Assembly: GCF_024623325.1 (NCBI RefSeq)
Contig: NZ_JANJZD010000004.1
Coordinates: 220,070-284,069, forward strand
Direction of reading: 5' to 3'
Source: Acetatifactor muris
GTDB taxonomy: Bacteria; Bacillota; Clostridia; Lachnospirales; Lachnospiraceae
DNA length: 64,000 nt
Shown here: positions 33,999 through 43,668 of the stretch, piece by piece
Layout of the letters: each line of letters begins with the position of its first letter
How positions within the stretch are numbered: position 1 is the stretch's first letter
The notes under the pieces: generated by a model
Seen by the model: the letters and a program-made list of their open reading frames with translations, nothing else
Database searches by the model: none
What the model was told of the DNA's origin: nothing
Program-made: the position numbers and the translations under genes

Positions 33999-35168
33999 AT
34001 GCGGAGAGTTGGAATACTTACATTTTATTATAATGTCAGGAATTATGGTGCAATGTTGCAGGCATTTGCATTGTGCAAAACAATTACCGGATTGGGGTAC
34101 GAATGCAGGCAAATATCATATGACAGGTTCATTTCCTCAAAGACTACATCGCAGCAAATCAAAGAGTATATCCGAAACAAGAAATTCATTAAGTTAATAA
34201 AAAAGGGTATGGCTGTTGCAAAGCGAAAAAACAGATGCCGAATTACAAAAGATTTGGTAATAAGGAATGAAATGTTTGATGAATTTATGCGTTTAATTCC
34301 TCATACGGTTCCATATACAGAGCAAACAATCGGTGAGAGTTTGGCACAGTTTGATATATTTGTGTGTGGAAGTGATCAGATATGGAATCCTGACTGGAGT
34401 AATGATGTGTTTTTTTTGAAGTTTGCAGGTCCTGCTGTTAAAATTGCCTACGCCGCCAGCATTGGGCACTCTTCTCTGACAGAAGGCTATAAAATGAAAT
34501 TAGTGGAGGTAATAAGCGGCTTTGACTCAGTTTCTCTGAGAGAGCATCAGTTTGTGGAGGAATTGAGTACTTTGGCGGGAAAAAATATTAAATGTGTCCT
34601 GGATCCTACTATGCTGTTAAGAAAAGAAGATTATGAAAAAATATGTTCAGAGAACATTATAGATGGCGAATATGCATTAGTATATTTGCTGGGAAGCAAT
34701 AAAGCAAATATAAGAACAGCCAGAAAAATAGGAAAATATCTTGGACTGAAGATTGCATATATTCCCTATGTGGGAAACTTCAGCTTAAATGATAAAAAGA
34801 ACAGTGATTTTTTACTATGTGATGTTGGGCCCAGAGAATTTTTGAGCCTGATTAAAAATGCCAGAGTGGTTATAACAGACTCTTTCCACGCATGTGTTTT
34901 TTCTATTATTTTCCATAAAAATTTTTATTGTTTGGAAAGAAAGGAAAGTTGGCATAAGTTGACAATGGGGAACAGGATTTCTTCTTTATTGGGTGATGTC
35001 TCTCTAAAGGGACGATTGTTGAAATCATTTGATGATATTAACAATATTCCACCAATAAACTATGACTCAGTTGATTTAAAATTAAATGAATTGAGAAAGA
35101 ACTCTATGAATTTTCTGAGACAATCTTTGGATAATGTGAGAAAAGAGAATGAGAAAAGGCAAGGCTAA
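33999..35168 (+). CDS. Polysaccharide pyruvyl transferase family protein
   Basis: A 389-residue protein of the CsaB/WcaK family: TFYYNVRNYGAMLQAFAL at the start, FVCGSDQIWNPDW, KIAYAASIGHSS, SLREHQFVEEL, CVLDPTMLL, and ITDSFHACVFSIIF with the conserved His. These enzymes add ketal pyruvate from phosphoenolpyruvate to sugars. Loci of Clostridia often pair it with a ferredoxin/FrhB-type protein, which is encoded two genes downstream. ATG 33999 follows AAAGGGAG. The acceptor sugar is unknown. Confidence 0.88.
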   Translation: MRRVGILTFYYNVRNYGAMLQAFALCKTITGLGYECRQISYDRFISSKTTSQQIKEYIRNKKFIKLIKKGMAVAKRKNRCRITKDLVIRNEMFDEFMRLIPHTVPYTEQTIGESLAQFDIFVCGSDQIWNPDWSNDVFFLKFAGPAVKIAYAASIGHSSLTEGYKMKLVEVISGFDSVSLREHQFVEELSTLAGKNIKCVLDPTMLLRKEDYEKICSENIIDGEYALVYLLGSNKANIRTARKIGKYLGLKIAYIPYVGNFSLNDKKNSDFLLCDVGPREFLSLIKNARVVITDSFHACVFSIIFHKNFYCLERKESWHKLTMGNRISSLLGDVSLKGRLLKSFDDINNIPPINYDSVDLKLNELRKNSMNFLRQSLDNVRKENEKRQG

Positions 35169-36684
35169 ACAGGAAATAGGCACAGGAGTCATATTTTCAT
35201 ATTTAAATATTTTTTTTCAACTGCTTGCGTATATTCTATATACACCTGTATCTCTTAAATATCTTGGTGACAGTGAATATGGTGTATATTCGTTGTGTAC
35301 CTCCATCATGGCATCTTTGGGTGTAATTGAGATGGGGCTTTCAAGTGCTTACCTAAAATATTACGTGCAATATAGGGAAGAGGGAGGAGATAGTAATAAA
35401 ATTGCAATTTTGAATGGAATGTTCATTTGTATATTTATGGTATTAGGGTTGATCGCACTGGGGTGTGGGATATTTGTGGCGTTATATCCAATACAAGTAC
35501 TTGGAAATAAACTTACCGGGGCTGAAATTCTTATTGCTCAGAGACTGCTGTTTATTCTTGCTCTAAACCTTTGCATAATGTTGATTGGTGTTTTTTTCAG
35601 AACGAACATTATGGCAAATGAACGGTATAAAATGCTTAAGGGAGTAGATGCATTAAAAACCATAAGCAATCCGTTTTTGGGAATGATTGCGTTGATACTG
35701 GGATACAGATCTGTCACATTAGGAATTTTATCTTTGTTGATTACGTCATTTTGTGTATTTGTAAATGCAAGATATTGTGTAAAATACTTAAAGTTAAAAC
35801 TTCGCTTCAAAGACATGGAATTTGGGCTGCTAAAAAAATATTTCGGATTTTCTTTTTTCATTTTTTTGCATACAATGATGGATCAGCTGAATTGGCAAAT
35901 TGATAAATGGCTGCTTGCCAGATATGCGGGAAGTCTGGCCATTACCGTATATACATTGGGCTCACAGATCAATACAATATTCATCAAATGCAGTACTGCA
36001 ATATCAGAGATGTTTGCAGCTAAGGTACATGTACTGATAGAAAATAACAGGGATGAAGAGCTGAATTCACTCTTTGCAAAAGTTGGAAGGGTACAGATTA
36101 TTGTTATTTTATATATTTATTATGGGTTTATTATATTTGGAATGGCTTTCTTGCGCTTTTGGGCGGGAGAAGGCTACAATAATTCCTATTGGGTCGCAGT
36201 ATTACTGATGACGCCTATTGTTATTTTATTATCACAAAATCTGAATATCGAAATATTCAGAGCTTATGAGAAGCACCGTATTCAGGCAGTTGTGAATTTT
36301 GGTATTGGTATTTTAAATTTTATTATCAGCATTCCTCTCTGTAAAAAATATGGGGAACTTGGATGTGCCTTGGGCACCATGATTTCTATGGGATTGGTGT
36401 ACTATCCATTTACAAATTTTTATATAAAGCGGCATACAAAGATTAATTTAAAACAATTTTATACGGGTATTCTTCGGGTATTTGTTGCAACTATAGTACC
36501 TGTAGGGATTATATGGGGAGTAAGGCATATGATTGATATTTACAGGTGGGAGTACTTTATGTCAGGTCTTGTTGTGTATAGCCTGTTATATTTTGCTTCC
36601 ATATATTTTGGCGCATTAAAATCAGTGGAGAGAGAGTACTTAAAAAGAAAATTAACAGGTGTGAGGTACGATAAAAAATATTAG
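35149..36684 (+). CDS. Oligosaccharide flippase, Wzx type (MOP superfamily)
   Basis: A 511-residue integral membrane protein with about 12-14 hydrophobic segments, starting at ATG 35149, which overlaps the pyruvyl transferase by 20 nt. The start YLNIFFQLLAYILYTPVSLKYLGDSEYGVYSL is typical of PST/RfbX proteins. It moves undecaprenyl-linked repeat units across the membrane. No ribosome site is clear within the upstream coding sequence beyond GAGAAAAGAGAATGAG; translational coupling is likely. Confidence 0.9.
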   Translation: MRKGKAKQEIGTGVIFSYLNIFFQLLAYILYTPVSLKYLGDSEYGVYSLCTSIMASLGVIEMGLSSAYLKYYVQYREEGGDSNKIAILNGMFICIFMVLGLIALGCGIFVALYPIQVLGNKLTGAEILIAQRLLFILALNLCIMLIGVFFRTNIMANERYKMLKGVDALKTISNPFLGMIALILGYRSVTLGILSLLITSFCVFVNARYCVKYLKLKLRFKDMEFGLLKKYFGFSFFIFLHTMMDQLNWQIDKWLLARYAGSLAITVYTLGSQINTIFIKCSTAISEMFAAKVHVLIENNRDEELNSLFAKVGRVQIIVILYIYYGFIIFGMAFLRFWAGEGYNNSYWVAVLLMTPIVILLSQNLNIEIFRAYEKHRIQAVVNFGIGILNFIISIPLCKKYGELGCALGTMISMGLVYYPFTNFYIKRHTKINLKQFYTGILRVFVATIVPVGIIWGVRHMIDIYRWEYFMSGLVVYSLLYFASIYFGALKSVEREYLKRKLTGVRYDKKY

Positions 36685-36815
36685 AAAAGGATTTTATAAT
36701 TAATGTAAAATACTGAGATATAAAGGTATCACTGTTATTCAAATAGGATAAATCCAATAGAACGAGATATTGACGGGGAAGAATGTTTATTTGTATTGAT
36801 GGTGGAGGTATAAGT

Positions 36816-38009
36816 ATGGTAACTGATAAAGTATCCTATAGTGAATGTGTAGGTTGTTCAGCGTGTGCAAATATTTGTCCCAAAGGAATTATTAGTATAA
36901 AACAAAATAATGAAGGATTTGAAGTCCCTATGATAAATTGCAGTGAGTGTATTCAGTGTGGATTGTGTGAAAAAGTTTGTCCAGGTCTTAATACAATAGT
37001 TGAGGGGGATTATCCTAAAAAAGGGTATGTTGTAAAGTCTAATGAACTTGCAGTAAGAAGGAATAGTTCTTCCGGAGGAGTATTTTTTGAACTTGCAAAA
37101 CAGATAATTAAGCAGGAAGGTAAAGTTGTTGGGGCGATATTTAATGAGGAGAATGCAGTGGTTCACTACATAGCAACATTTTCTGATGATATTGCGAAGC
37201 TGAGACAGTCGAAATATGTGCAGAGCAGGAAAGGGAAAATTTTTTCAGAAATAAAAAGTGAACTTGAAAAGGGAACGGCGGTAATGTTTGTTGGTACTCC
37301 TTGTGAAGTGGCCGCATTGAAACTGTTTTTGGTAAAAAATTATGAGAATCTATTTACTTGTGACTTTATATGTAAAGGAGCTGCCTCTCCTAAGATCTAT
37401 GAGGTATATTTGAAAGAACTTGAGAAGAAATATAAATCAAAAGCGAAGATAGTTAATTTTAGGGAGAAAAGCCTCGGATGGAGTAATTACTCTATAAAGA
37501 TCGTATTTGAGAATGGCAGCGTTTATAAAAAGGACCGCTATCATGATTGGTATTTGCGAGGATATATAGAAGAAAACCTGTTCTTGAGAAAGAGTTGTTC
37601 TGCCTGCAAGTTTAAGGGTAATAACAGGTTTTCAGACATAACACTTGCTGATTTTTGGGGAGTAGGAAAAGTAAAACGAAAATGGGACGATGATTTAGGA
37701 ACATCCTTGGTTATAACAAATACTGCTAAGGGTGAACAAATGTTAGAAGGTATATCTGATGAAATATTTGATGAACAGGTTCCTTTAGATATTGCATTAA
37801 AAGGAAATAGTACATATTATGATTCAATTATCCCAAGTCCCCACAGGGATTCTTTTTTTGTAGACATTGACCATAATTTGTTTTCAGAAACTGTAAAACA
37901 GTACGCATATAAAGGTTTCCCTGCTGAAATGAAACGGGAAGTGAGAAATAAATTGCATTGGATTGTCAGAAAAGGGAGGATTTTGATAAGTAAGATTGAT
38001 TTTCAATAA
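36816..38009 (+). CDS. Ferredoxin-fused FrhB/FdhB-family protein of polysaccharide loci
   Basis: A 397-residue protein. Residues 1-60 carry two 4Fe-4S clusters (CVGCSACANICPKG and CIQCGLCEKVCPG). The rest matches the coenzyme F420 hydrogenase/dehydrogenase beta-subunit pair of domains: SSSGGVFFELAKQII, QSKYVQSRKGKIF, FVGTPCEVAALK, DFICKGAASPKIY, and further Cys in RKSCSACKFKG. Clostridia do not generally use F420; in glycan loci this family is found beside pyruvyl transferases and is thought to perform a flavin-dependent redox step on a sugar or its nucleotide. ATG 36816 follows GGAGG. Confidence 0.82.
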   Translation: MVTDKVSYSECVGCSACANICPKGIISIKQNNEGFEVPMINCSECIQCGLCEKVCPGLNTIVEGDYPKKGYVVKSNELAVRRNSSSGGVFFELAKQIIKQEGKVVGAIFNEENAVVHYIATFSDDIAKLRQSKYVQSRKGKIFSEIKSELEKGTAVMFVGTPCEVAALKLFLVKNYENLFTCDFICKGAASPKIYEVYLKELEKKYKSKAKIVNFREKSLGWSNYSIKIVFENGSVYKKDRYHDWYLRGYIEENLFLRKSCSACKFKGNNRFSDITLADFWGVGKVKRKWDDDLGTSLVITNTAKGEQMLEGISDEIFDEQVPLDIALKGNSTYYDSIIPSPHRDSFFVDIDHNLFSETVKQYAYKGFPAEMKREVRNKLHWIVRKGRILISKIDFQ

Positions 38010-38091
38010 ATATAGGCATAAAAAATTTTGATTGTAGACAAATAATTTAATAATCTGGAGCAATTAATGATGCAAATAATAGGAGGAAAAT

Positions 38092-39210
38092 ATGATGTTT
38101 TATTGCAAAAAATGTGTAATGCCGAATACGAGACCCGGAATTACATTTAATGAAGAAGGAATTTGTTCTGCCTGCCAGGCTTATGAAAGGCGTAAGAAGA
38201 TTGACTGGGATGCCCGTTGGAAGGAATTTGAAGCTATATGCGATAAATATCGCGGCATGAATGGAGCTGGACCTGACTGCGCAATTGCTGTATCAGGAGG
38301 CAAGGATTCTCATTATCAGGTTCATCTTATGAAAAATGTAATGCACATGAATCCAATTCTTTTTTCGGTGGAAGACAATTTTCCGATGACAAACGCAGGG
38401 GGGCATAATCTTAAGAATATATCCGAAGAATTTGGATGCAGCATTATCAGTATGAAACCGGATATACGCACACAGAAAAAGCTTATGCGGTACATGTTCG
38501 AAAAGTATGGAAAGCCCACATGGTATATTGATCGACTTATCTATACCTATCCTCTTATAATGGCAATAAAGTTTGATACGCCGCTGCTTGTATACGGAGA
38601 GAACGTCAGTTATGAATATGGCGGAGCAGATGCGAAAGAGACTTATTCTGCGAAAGATCAGCTAAACAACGGTGTGGCGTCAGGAATTGATGAGCAGGAA
38701 TTATTAGATAATGCTGGAGTCACAGCACAGGACCTTTTTTTCACAAAGGCACCAAAGCAGAAAGAGTTGGACAAGCTGGATCCGATTTATATTTCCTATT
38801 TCACACAATGGAACAGTTTCAAAAATTATGAGTTCGCAAAAAAGCATGGTTTCCATGATCTCACTCACGAATGGGACAGAACACATCATGTAGAAAATTT
38901 TGACCAGGTTGACAGCCGAGCTTACCTGGTACATCCCTGGCTGAAATATCCTAAATTCGGCCATCAGTTTGCGACTGACTACGCTGCCCGGATGGTTAGA
39001 TATGGCATGATTTCCAGGAATGCGGCAAAAGAACTTGTAAAAAAGCATGACGACAAGCTTGATCCGCTGTGTGTGAGAGATTTTTGCGAGTTCTGCGGTT
39101 ATACGGAAACAGAGTTTTGGAGCATTATTGACTCATTATACAATACGGAGTTATTTGAAAAAAATGAGTATGGGAAATGGGTATTGAAGCATCCTGTCTG
39201 GGAGGAATAA
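38092..39210 (+). CDS. N-acetyl sugar amidotransferase (PtmG/WbpG-like)
   Basis: A 372-residue ATP-PPase-fold enzyme: N-terminal zinc site (YCKKCVMPNTRPGITF, GICSAC), PP-loop IAVSGGKDSHYQ, then conserved blocks IYTYPLIMAIKF and GENVSYEYGG; a second Cys set CVRDFCEFCGY is near the end. Relatives in Campylobacter and Pseudomonas turn an N-acetyl group of a nonulosonic acid or amino sugar into an acetamidino group. Placed before the nonulosonic pathway genes, it predicts an acetamidino derivative. AGGAGG lies just upstream of ATG 38092. Confidence 0.85.
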   Translation: MMFYCKKCVMPNTRPGITFNEEGICSACQAYERRKKIDWDARWKEFEAICDKYRGMNGAGPDCAIAVSGGKDSHYQVHLMKNVMHMNPILFSVEDNFPMTNAGGHNLKNISEEFGCSIISMKPDIRTQKKLMRYMFEKYGKPTWYIDRLIYTYPLIMAIKFDTPLLVYGENVSYEYGGADAKETYSAKDQLNNGVASGIDEQELLDNAGVTAQDLFFTKAPKQKELDKLDPIYISYFTQWNSFKNYEFAKKHGFHDLTHEWDRTHHVENFDQVDSRAYLVHPWLKYPKFGHQFATDYAARMVRYGMISRNAAKELVKKHDDKLDPLCVRDFCEFCGYTETEFWSIIDSLYNTELFEKNEYGKWVLKHPVWEE

Positions 39211-39233
39211 AAAGATTAGTATGGTGATTATAT

Positions 39234-40277
39234 ATGGATAATTTTGATATGTTGGTTGGCAGCAGCCTGTTCTTGATTTCCGAAGCAATGCAAAGAATTG
39301 ACCATAACGCGAAAGGCATTTTATTTCTGCCAGATGAACGGGGAATCCTTGCTGGATGCGTGACAGATGGCGATATAAGGCGTTTCCTTTTAGCCGGTGG
39401 AAAAATGTCCGATAACATTATGCAGGCAGCTAATCGTAAGCCTAAATTTGCACATACACTGACAGAAGCAAAGGAGATGTATCATGGACAGGATTATGTT
39501 GCCATTCCCATTATAGACAAGGAAGGAAAAATTACAGATATTTATAGCGGAGAGGACCAAAAAAGTAAAGAGAAAACGCCATTAAATATTCCTGTTGTGA
39601 TTAATGCAGGAGGAAGAGGAACCAGACTGGATCCTTTCACACGGGTATTGCCCAAACCTTTGATACCAGTCGGTGATCTTCCTATTATTGAACATATTAT
39701 GAAGGAATATCAATTGTACGGCTGTAATGAATTCCATATAATAGTCAATTATAAGCGAGAATTAATGAAGGCCTACTTTGCAGATAATGATAATCATTAC
39801 AATATTATCTGGTATGATGAGAAGAATCCTCTTGGTACTGGCGGCGGGTTAAGCCTTCTTCGTGGAAAGCTAAAAGACACTTTTTTCTTTGCCAACTGCG
39901 ATGCACTTCTTACAGCTAATTACGAGAGCATGCTGAAGTTCCATAGAGAGAATGGAAATATTATTACCATGATCTGCGCTTACAAGAATATTAATATACC
40001 ATACGGCGTTGTGGAAATGGGAATAAATGGAACAATAAAGGATATGAGGGAGAAACCGCTCATATCTTTTTTGACGAATACAGGAATTTATATTGTTGAG
40101 CCGGAAGTAATCAATGATATAGAAAATAATGTTCCAATAGGATTCCCTGATATTGTTGAAAAAGAACGGCAAAAGGGGAAGCGGGTTGCGGTCTTTCCTG
40201 TCAGTGAAAAGGACTGGATGGATATGGGACAGCTTCCTGAATTGGAAAAAATGAGAATCAGACTATACGGAGAATAG
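39234..40277 (+). CDS. CBS-domain sugar-1-phosphate nucleotidyltransferase (PtmE-like)
   Basis: A 347-residue protein. Residues 1-115 are two CBS motifs (GILAGCVTDGDIRRFLLAG and VAIPIIDKEGKITDIYSG); residues 120-347 are a nucleotidyltransferase: INAGGRGTRLDPFTRVLPKP and GTGGGLSLL. Same architecture as PtmE, which makes a GDP-amino-sugar for legionaminic acid synthesis in Campylobacter. If right, the pathway here runs on GDP-linked, not UDP-linked, intermediates. The CBS pair may sense adenine nucleotides. Confidence 0.85.
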   Translation: MDNFDMLVGSSLFLISEAMQRIDHNAKGILFLPDERGILAGCVTDGDIRRFLLAGGKMSDNIMQAANRKPKFAHTLTEAKEMYHGQDYVAIPIIDKEGKITDIYSGEDQKSKEKTPLNIPVVINAGGRGTRLDPFTRVLPKPLIPVGDLPIIEHIMKEYQLYGCNEFHIIVNYKRELMKAYFADNDNHYNIIWYDEKNPLGTGGGLSLLRGKLKDTFFFANCDALLTANYESMLKFHRENGNIITMICAYKNINIPYGVVEMGINGTIKDMREKPLISFLTNTGIYIVEPEVINDIENNVPIGFPDIVEKERQKGKRVAVFPVSEKDWMDMGQLPELEKMRIRLYGE

Positions 40278-40280
40278 TAA

Positions 40281-40898
40281 ATGGAAGATATTGTTCTGAT
40301 AGGCGGCGGCGGACACGCACTGAGCATAGCAGACACTATCATAAACGGGAAAAAATATAAGATTGTCGGATATACCGACGTGGCTGATGTTCGTAGTCCG
40401 CTTCGATATCTGGGGACGGATGAGATGCTGGAATGTTTATTGGATAGAGGAGTTATAAATGCTGCGATTACTGTAGGGTATCTGGGAAAAAGCAGCATAA
40501 GGGACAGATTATATTATAGGGCAAAACAGGCAGGATTTAGACTACCGAAAATTATCGATCCGAGCGCAGTCGTATCAGGGTCAGCGGATGTGGGCGAAGG
40601 GGTTTTTATCGGTAAGAATGCTGTTGTCAATGCGGGGGCAAAGATAGGAAAGATGTGCATTATCAACACAGGAGCAATTATTGAGCATAATAACCAGATT
40701 GGCGAGTATAGTCACATTGCGGTTGGAGCTACACTTTGTGGAGACGTACGAGTCGGGGAGCATACTCTGATTGGAGCAAATGCAACAATTATACAGGGAG
40801 CTCATATAGGGATGAATGCAATAATAGGAGCAGGAAGCGTTGTTATTGGGGACGTATCGGATGACAGCAGAGTTATCGGTGTGTGGGGGAGAATGTAA
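40281..40898 (+). CDS. NeuD/PglD-like sugar acetyltransferase
   Basis: A 205-residue protein with a Rossmann-like N-terminal part (IVLIGGGGHALSIADTI) and a left-handed beta-helix of hexapeptide repeats (VGEGVFIGKNAVVNAGAKIG, CIINTGAIIEHNNQIG, HIAVGATL). The His of EHNNQIGEYSHIA is in the catalytic position. Relatives acetylate the 4-amino group of nucleotide-linked 4-amino-4,6-dideoxy sugars (PglD, LegH) or O-acetylate sialic acid (NeuD). In this pathway the LegH-like role is most likely. Starts 3 nt after the previous stop. Confidence 0.85.
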   Translation: MEDIVLIGGGGHALSIADTIINGKKYKIVGYTDVADVRSPLRYLGTDEMLECLLDRGVINAAITVGYLGKSSIRDRLYYRAKQAGFRLPKIIDPSAVVSGSADVGEGVFIGKNAVVNAGAKIGKMCIINTGAIIEHNNQIGEYSHIAVGATLCGDVRVGEHTLIGANATIIQGAHIGMNAIIGAGSVVIGDVSDDSRVIGVWGRM

Positions 40899-40949
40899 CG
40901 ACTATCTGAGAGATGTGGCTTTTATAACATATAAAGAATGTGAGGCCGC

Positions 40950-41494
40950 ATGATGAAGAATATCGTTATAGTAGGCGCAAGTGAGTTTACGAGGGAAATA
41001 GCGTGGCTTATTGACAGGATTAATTCTGTAGAGACATATTGGAATTTTCTTGGTTATATAGATAATTGCATCAGTGATGGTAAGGTTATTGGTGATGATG
41101 CATATTTATGCAATTATTCCAAAGAGCTGCATGTTGTGATTGCCATAGCAGATACAAGAAAGCATTTTGACTGGAAAGGGAAATATTATATGTGTGGGTT
41201 CTATATTAACAATCGGAATTATAATTGGAGATTTTTGTATCATTAACCTTGATTGTATCATAGGTCACGAAGCGATTATTGAAGATTTTGTAACTGTCAA
41301 TCCCGGTGTCAATATCCGGGCAATGCCAGACTTGCGAAAGGAGTCAGTCTGGGAACGGGGAGTCAGATTCTCCAGGGCCGATGTGTTGGTATGAATACAG
41401 TTATTGGAGCTGGTTCCGCAGTTTAAAAGGTTATACAAGTGATTGTACTGCTGTCGGGGGACCGGCAAAAATCATAAAGGACAGGAGAAAGTAA
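40950..41494 (+). pseudogene. Second NeuD/PglD-like acetyltransferase, broken by several frameshifts
   Basis: Starts well (MMKNIVIVGASEFTREIAWLID) and runs in frame to about 41180. The beta-helix then continues in another frame (GNIICVGSILTIGIIIGDFCIINLDC to PGVNI), moves to a third after about 41325 (GVSLGTGSQILQG, VIGAGSAV), and ends in a fourth shift with CTAVGGPAKIIKDRRK just before neuB. At least three frame changes, plus missing sequence near 41180, mean it is inactive. Its loss suggests the glycan has changed or that one acetyltransferase is enough. Confidence 0.85.
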
Positions 41495-41496
41495 CG

Positions 41497-42492
41497 ATGC
41501 GGACATTGATCATTGCAGAAGCCGGGGTAAATCACAATGGCAGCCTGGAGGCTGCAAAGAAATTAGCTTTAACAGCAAAAAAATGTGGTGCGGATATTGT
41601 GAAATTCCAAACTGCAAAGTTGAATTCAATGGTTTCAAAGCATGCATATATGGCGGATTACCAAAAAAAGAATATTGGTGTGGAAATGAGTCAGCGGGAT
41701 ATGTTAAAGAAAATATTACTAACATATAATGATTTCATTGAATTAGCCGCATATTGCAAGGAGATTAATGTATGTTTTTTATCTACTCCTTTTGATTTGG
41801 AAAGTATTGAATTTTTGAAAAAACTTGGCTGTAGTATGTGGAAAATTCCGTCCGGTGAGATTACAAATTATCCGTATTTGGTTGAAATTGCGAGGACGGG
41901 GAAAGACATTATTCTGTCAACAGGTATGAGCACACTGCAGGAGGTAGATGATGCACTGGAAGTTCTGCAGGAGAATGGTGCGGGCAAGATAACACTGTTG
42001 CACTGTACGACAAATTATCCCACGCCAATGGAGGATGTGAATTTGAATGCTATGCTTACACTGAAAGAAAAATACGGTTGTGCAGTGGGCTATTCTGACC
42101 ATACGAAAGGAATTGAAGTACCCATTGCGGCTGTGGCGCTTGGGGCTGAAGTTATAGAGAAGCACTTTACCCTTGATTGCCGCATGGAAGGCCCGGATCA
42201 CAAAGCGAGTCTGGAGCCGGATGAACTGGAAGCAATGATCAGGGCCATACGCAATATTGAAAAGGCACTGGGGGATGGGATTAAAATACCTTCTGAATCG
42301 GAAAAAGCGAATATCGCTGTAGCGCGGAAAAGCATAATTGCAGCAGATAATATCAAGGTTGGAGATATTTTGACAAAAGAAAATCTGACCACGAAACGAC
42401 CGGGAACAGGTATTAGTCCCATGAGGTGGAATGAGATACTTGGGACAAGGGCAATCAGGAATTTTGAAGAGGACGAATTGATAGAAATATGA
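41497..42492 (+). CDS. neuB: Nonulosonic acid synthase (NeuB/LegI family)
   Basis: A 331-residue enzyme: TIM barrel with IAEAGVNHNGSLEAAKKL, DIVKFQTAK, STPFDLESIEFL, KIPSGEITNYP, STGMSTLQEV, HCTTNYPTP, GYSDHTKG, EKHFTLDCRMEGPDHKASL; and a C-terminal SAF/antifreeze-like domain (ARKSIIAADNIKVGDILTKENLTTKRPGTGI). It condenses phosphoenolpyruvate with ManNAc or 6-deoxy-diacetamido-mannose. With LegB and LegC homologues in the operon, the legionaminic type is more likely than Neu5Ac. ATG 41497 follows ACAGGAGAAAG. Confidence 0.93.
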   Translation: MRTLIIAEAGVNHNGSLEAAKKLALTAKKCGADIVKFQTAKLNSMVSKHAYMADYQKKNIGVEMSQRDMLKKILLTYNDFIELAAYCKEINVCFLSTPFDLESIEFLKKLGCSMWKIPSGEITNYPYLVEIARTGKDIILSTGMSTLQEVDDALEVLQENGAGKITLLHCTTNYPTPMEDVNLNAMLTLKEKYGCAVGYSDHTKGIEVPIAAVALGAEVIEKHFTLDCRMEGPDHKASLEPDELEAMIRAIRNIEKALGDGIKIPSESEKANIAVARKSIIAADNIKVGDILTKENLTTKRPGTGISPMRWNEILGTRAIRNFEEDELIEI

Positions 42493-43658
42493 AGAAAATA
42501 GTGATTCTCACAGCTACAAGAGCAGAGTATGGTTTGCTGAAGCCGATCATGGAAAAATTTCTGGATGATTCATATTATGACACACGAATTGTAGTTACCG
42601 GTATGCACCTTTCACCGGAATTTGGTATGACGGTAAGAGAAATAGAGACGGATAACCTGCCGATTGATAAGAAGATAGAAATCATTCTCAGCTCAGATAC
42701 TCCAGTTGCTTTATCCAAAAGCATGGGGCTTGCTCTGATAAGCTTCTCGGAGTATTTTGAAGAATGTAAGCCGGATGCAGTCTTAGTTCTGGGAGATCGT
42801 TATGAGACGTTGGCAGTATGTTGTGCGGCGATGAATGCCAGAATACCAATTTTTCATTTACACGGCGGGGAGACCACTGAAGGAGCGATTGATGAGGCAA
42901 TCAGGCACAGTTTGACTAAAATCAGTTACCTTCATTTTACAAGTACGGAGACTTATCGTAAACGTGTCATACAGCTGGGTGAATTTCCGGACCGAGTTTT
43001 TAATGTAGGGGCGATGGGGGTTGAAAATGCTGTGAATGCACGCTGTATGTCGGTATCAGAACTGGAAGAAAGCATTGGATTTGTACTTGGAGAAAAGTAT
43101 GCAGTGGGAACTTTCCATCCGGTTACTTTGGAAAAGGCTACCGCTGGAAGGCAGATGGAGGAATTGTTTGCTGCATTGGATCAGTATAAGGATATACGAT
43201 ATCTTTTTACCGGGGCTAATTCAGATACGGATGGGAGAAATATCAATCAAATGCTGAAAGATTATGCGAAATGTAATGATAATTTCTGCTTCGTAGATTC
43301 CCTTGGAATAAAGCGTTATCTTAGTGCCTTGAAAAATTCTTTGTTTGTAATTGGCAATTCATCAAGCGGTCTTGTGGAGGCACCATCATTTAAGATTCCT
43401 ACCATAAATATCGGAGATCGACAGCGTGGAAGAATATCCGGTGAAACAGTGATTCACTGTAAAACTGAGCGATATGCTATTGAGGAAGCTATTCATAAAG
43501 CTATGGACTGTTCGTTTAGAGCGGCAATAAAAAAAGCTGAAAATCCGTACGGTGACGGTCACACATCAGAAAAGATTGTAGAGATAATTAAGGACTGTTT
43601 TGTAAACGACCGAATAGACATCAAGAAGAAATTTTTTGATATTAATTTTACGATATAA
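42489..43658 (+). CDS. neuC: Hydrolysing UDP/GDP-HexNAc 2-epimerase (NeuC/LegG family)
   Basis: A 389-residue GT-B-like epimerase: TATRAEYGLLKPIM, VVTGMHLSPEFG, VLVLGDRYETLA, HLHGGETTEGAIDEAIRH, GNSSSGLVEAP and NIGDRQRGR. It frees the nucleotide and inverts C2 to give the ManNAc-type substrate of the synthase. Its ATG overlaps the neuB stop (ATGA). NeuC and LegG cannot be told apart by eye; context favours LegG. Confidence 0.92.
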   Translation: MKKIVILTATRAEYGLLKPIMEKFLDDSYYDTRIVVTGMHLSPEFGMTVREIETDNLPIDKKIEIILSSDTPVALSKSMGLALISFSEYFEECKPDAVLVLGDRYETLAVCCAAMNARIPIFHLHGGETTEGAIDEAIRHSLTKISYLHFTSTETYRKRVIQLGEFPDRVFNVGAMGVENAVNARCMSVSELEESIGFVLGEKYAVGTFHPVTLEKATAGRQMEELFAALDQYKDIRYLFTGANSDTDGRNINQMLKDYAKCNDNFCFVDSLGIKRYLSALKNSLFVIGNSSSGLVEAPSFKIPTINIGDRQRGRISGETVIHCKTERYAIEEAIHKAMDCSFRAAIKKAENPYGDGHTSEKIVEIIKDCFVNDRIDIKKKFFDINFTI

Positions 43659-43668
43659 GGTGAATGAT

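Noticed and set aside
36858..37166. Minus-strand frame of 102 codons in the ferredoxin-fused gene
   Set aside because: Lies opposite the two 4Fe-4S cluster motifs; no independent evidence.
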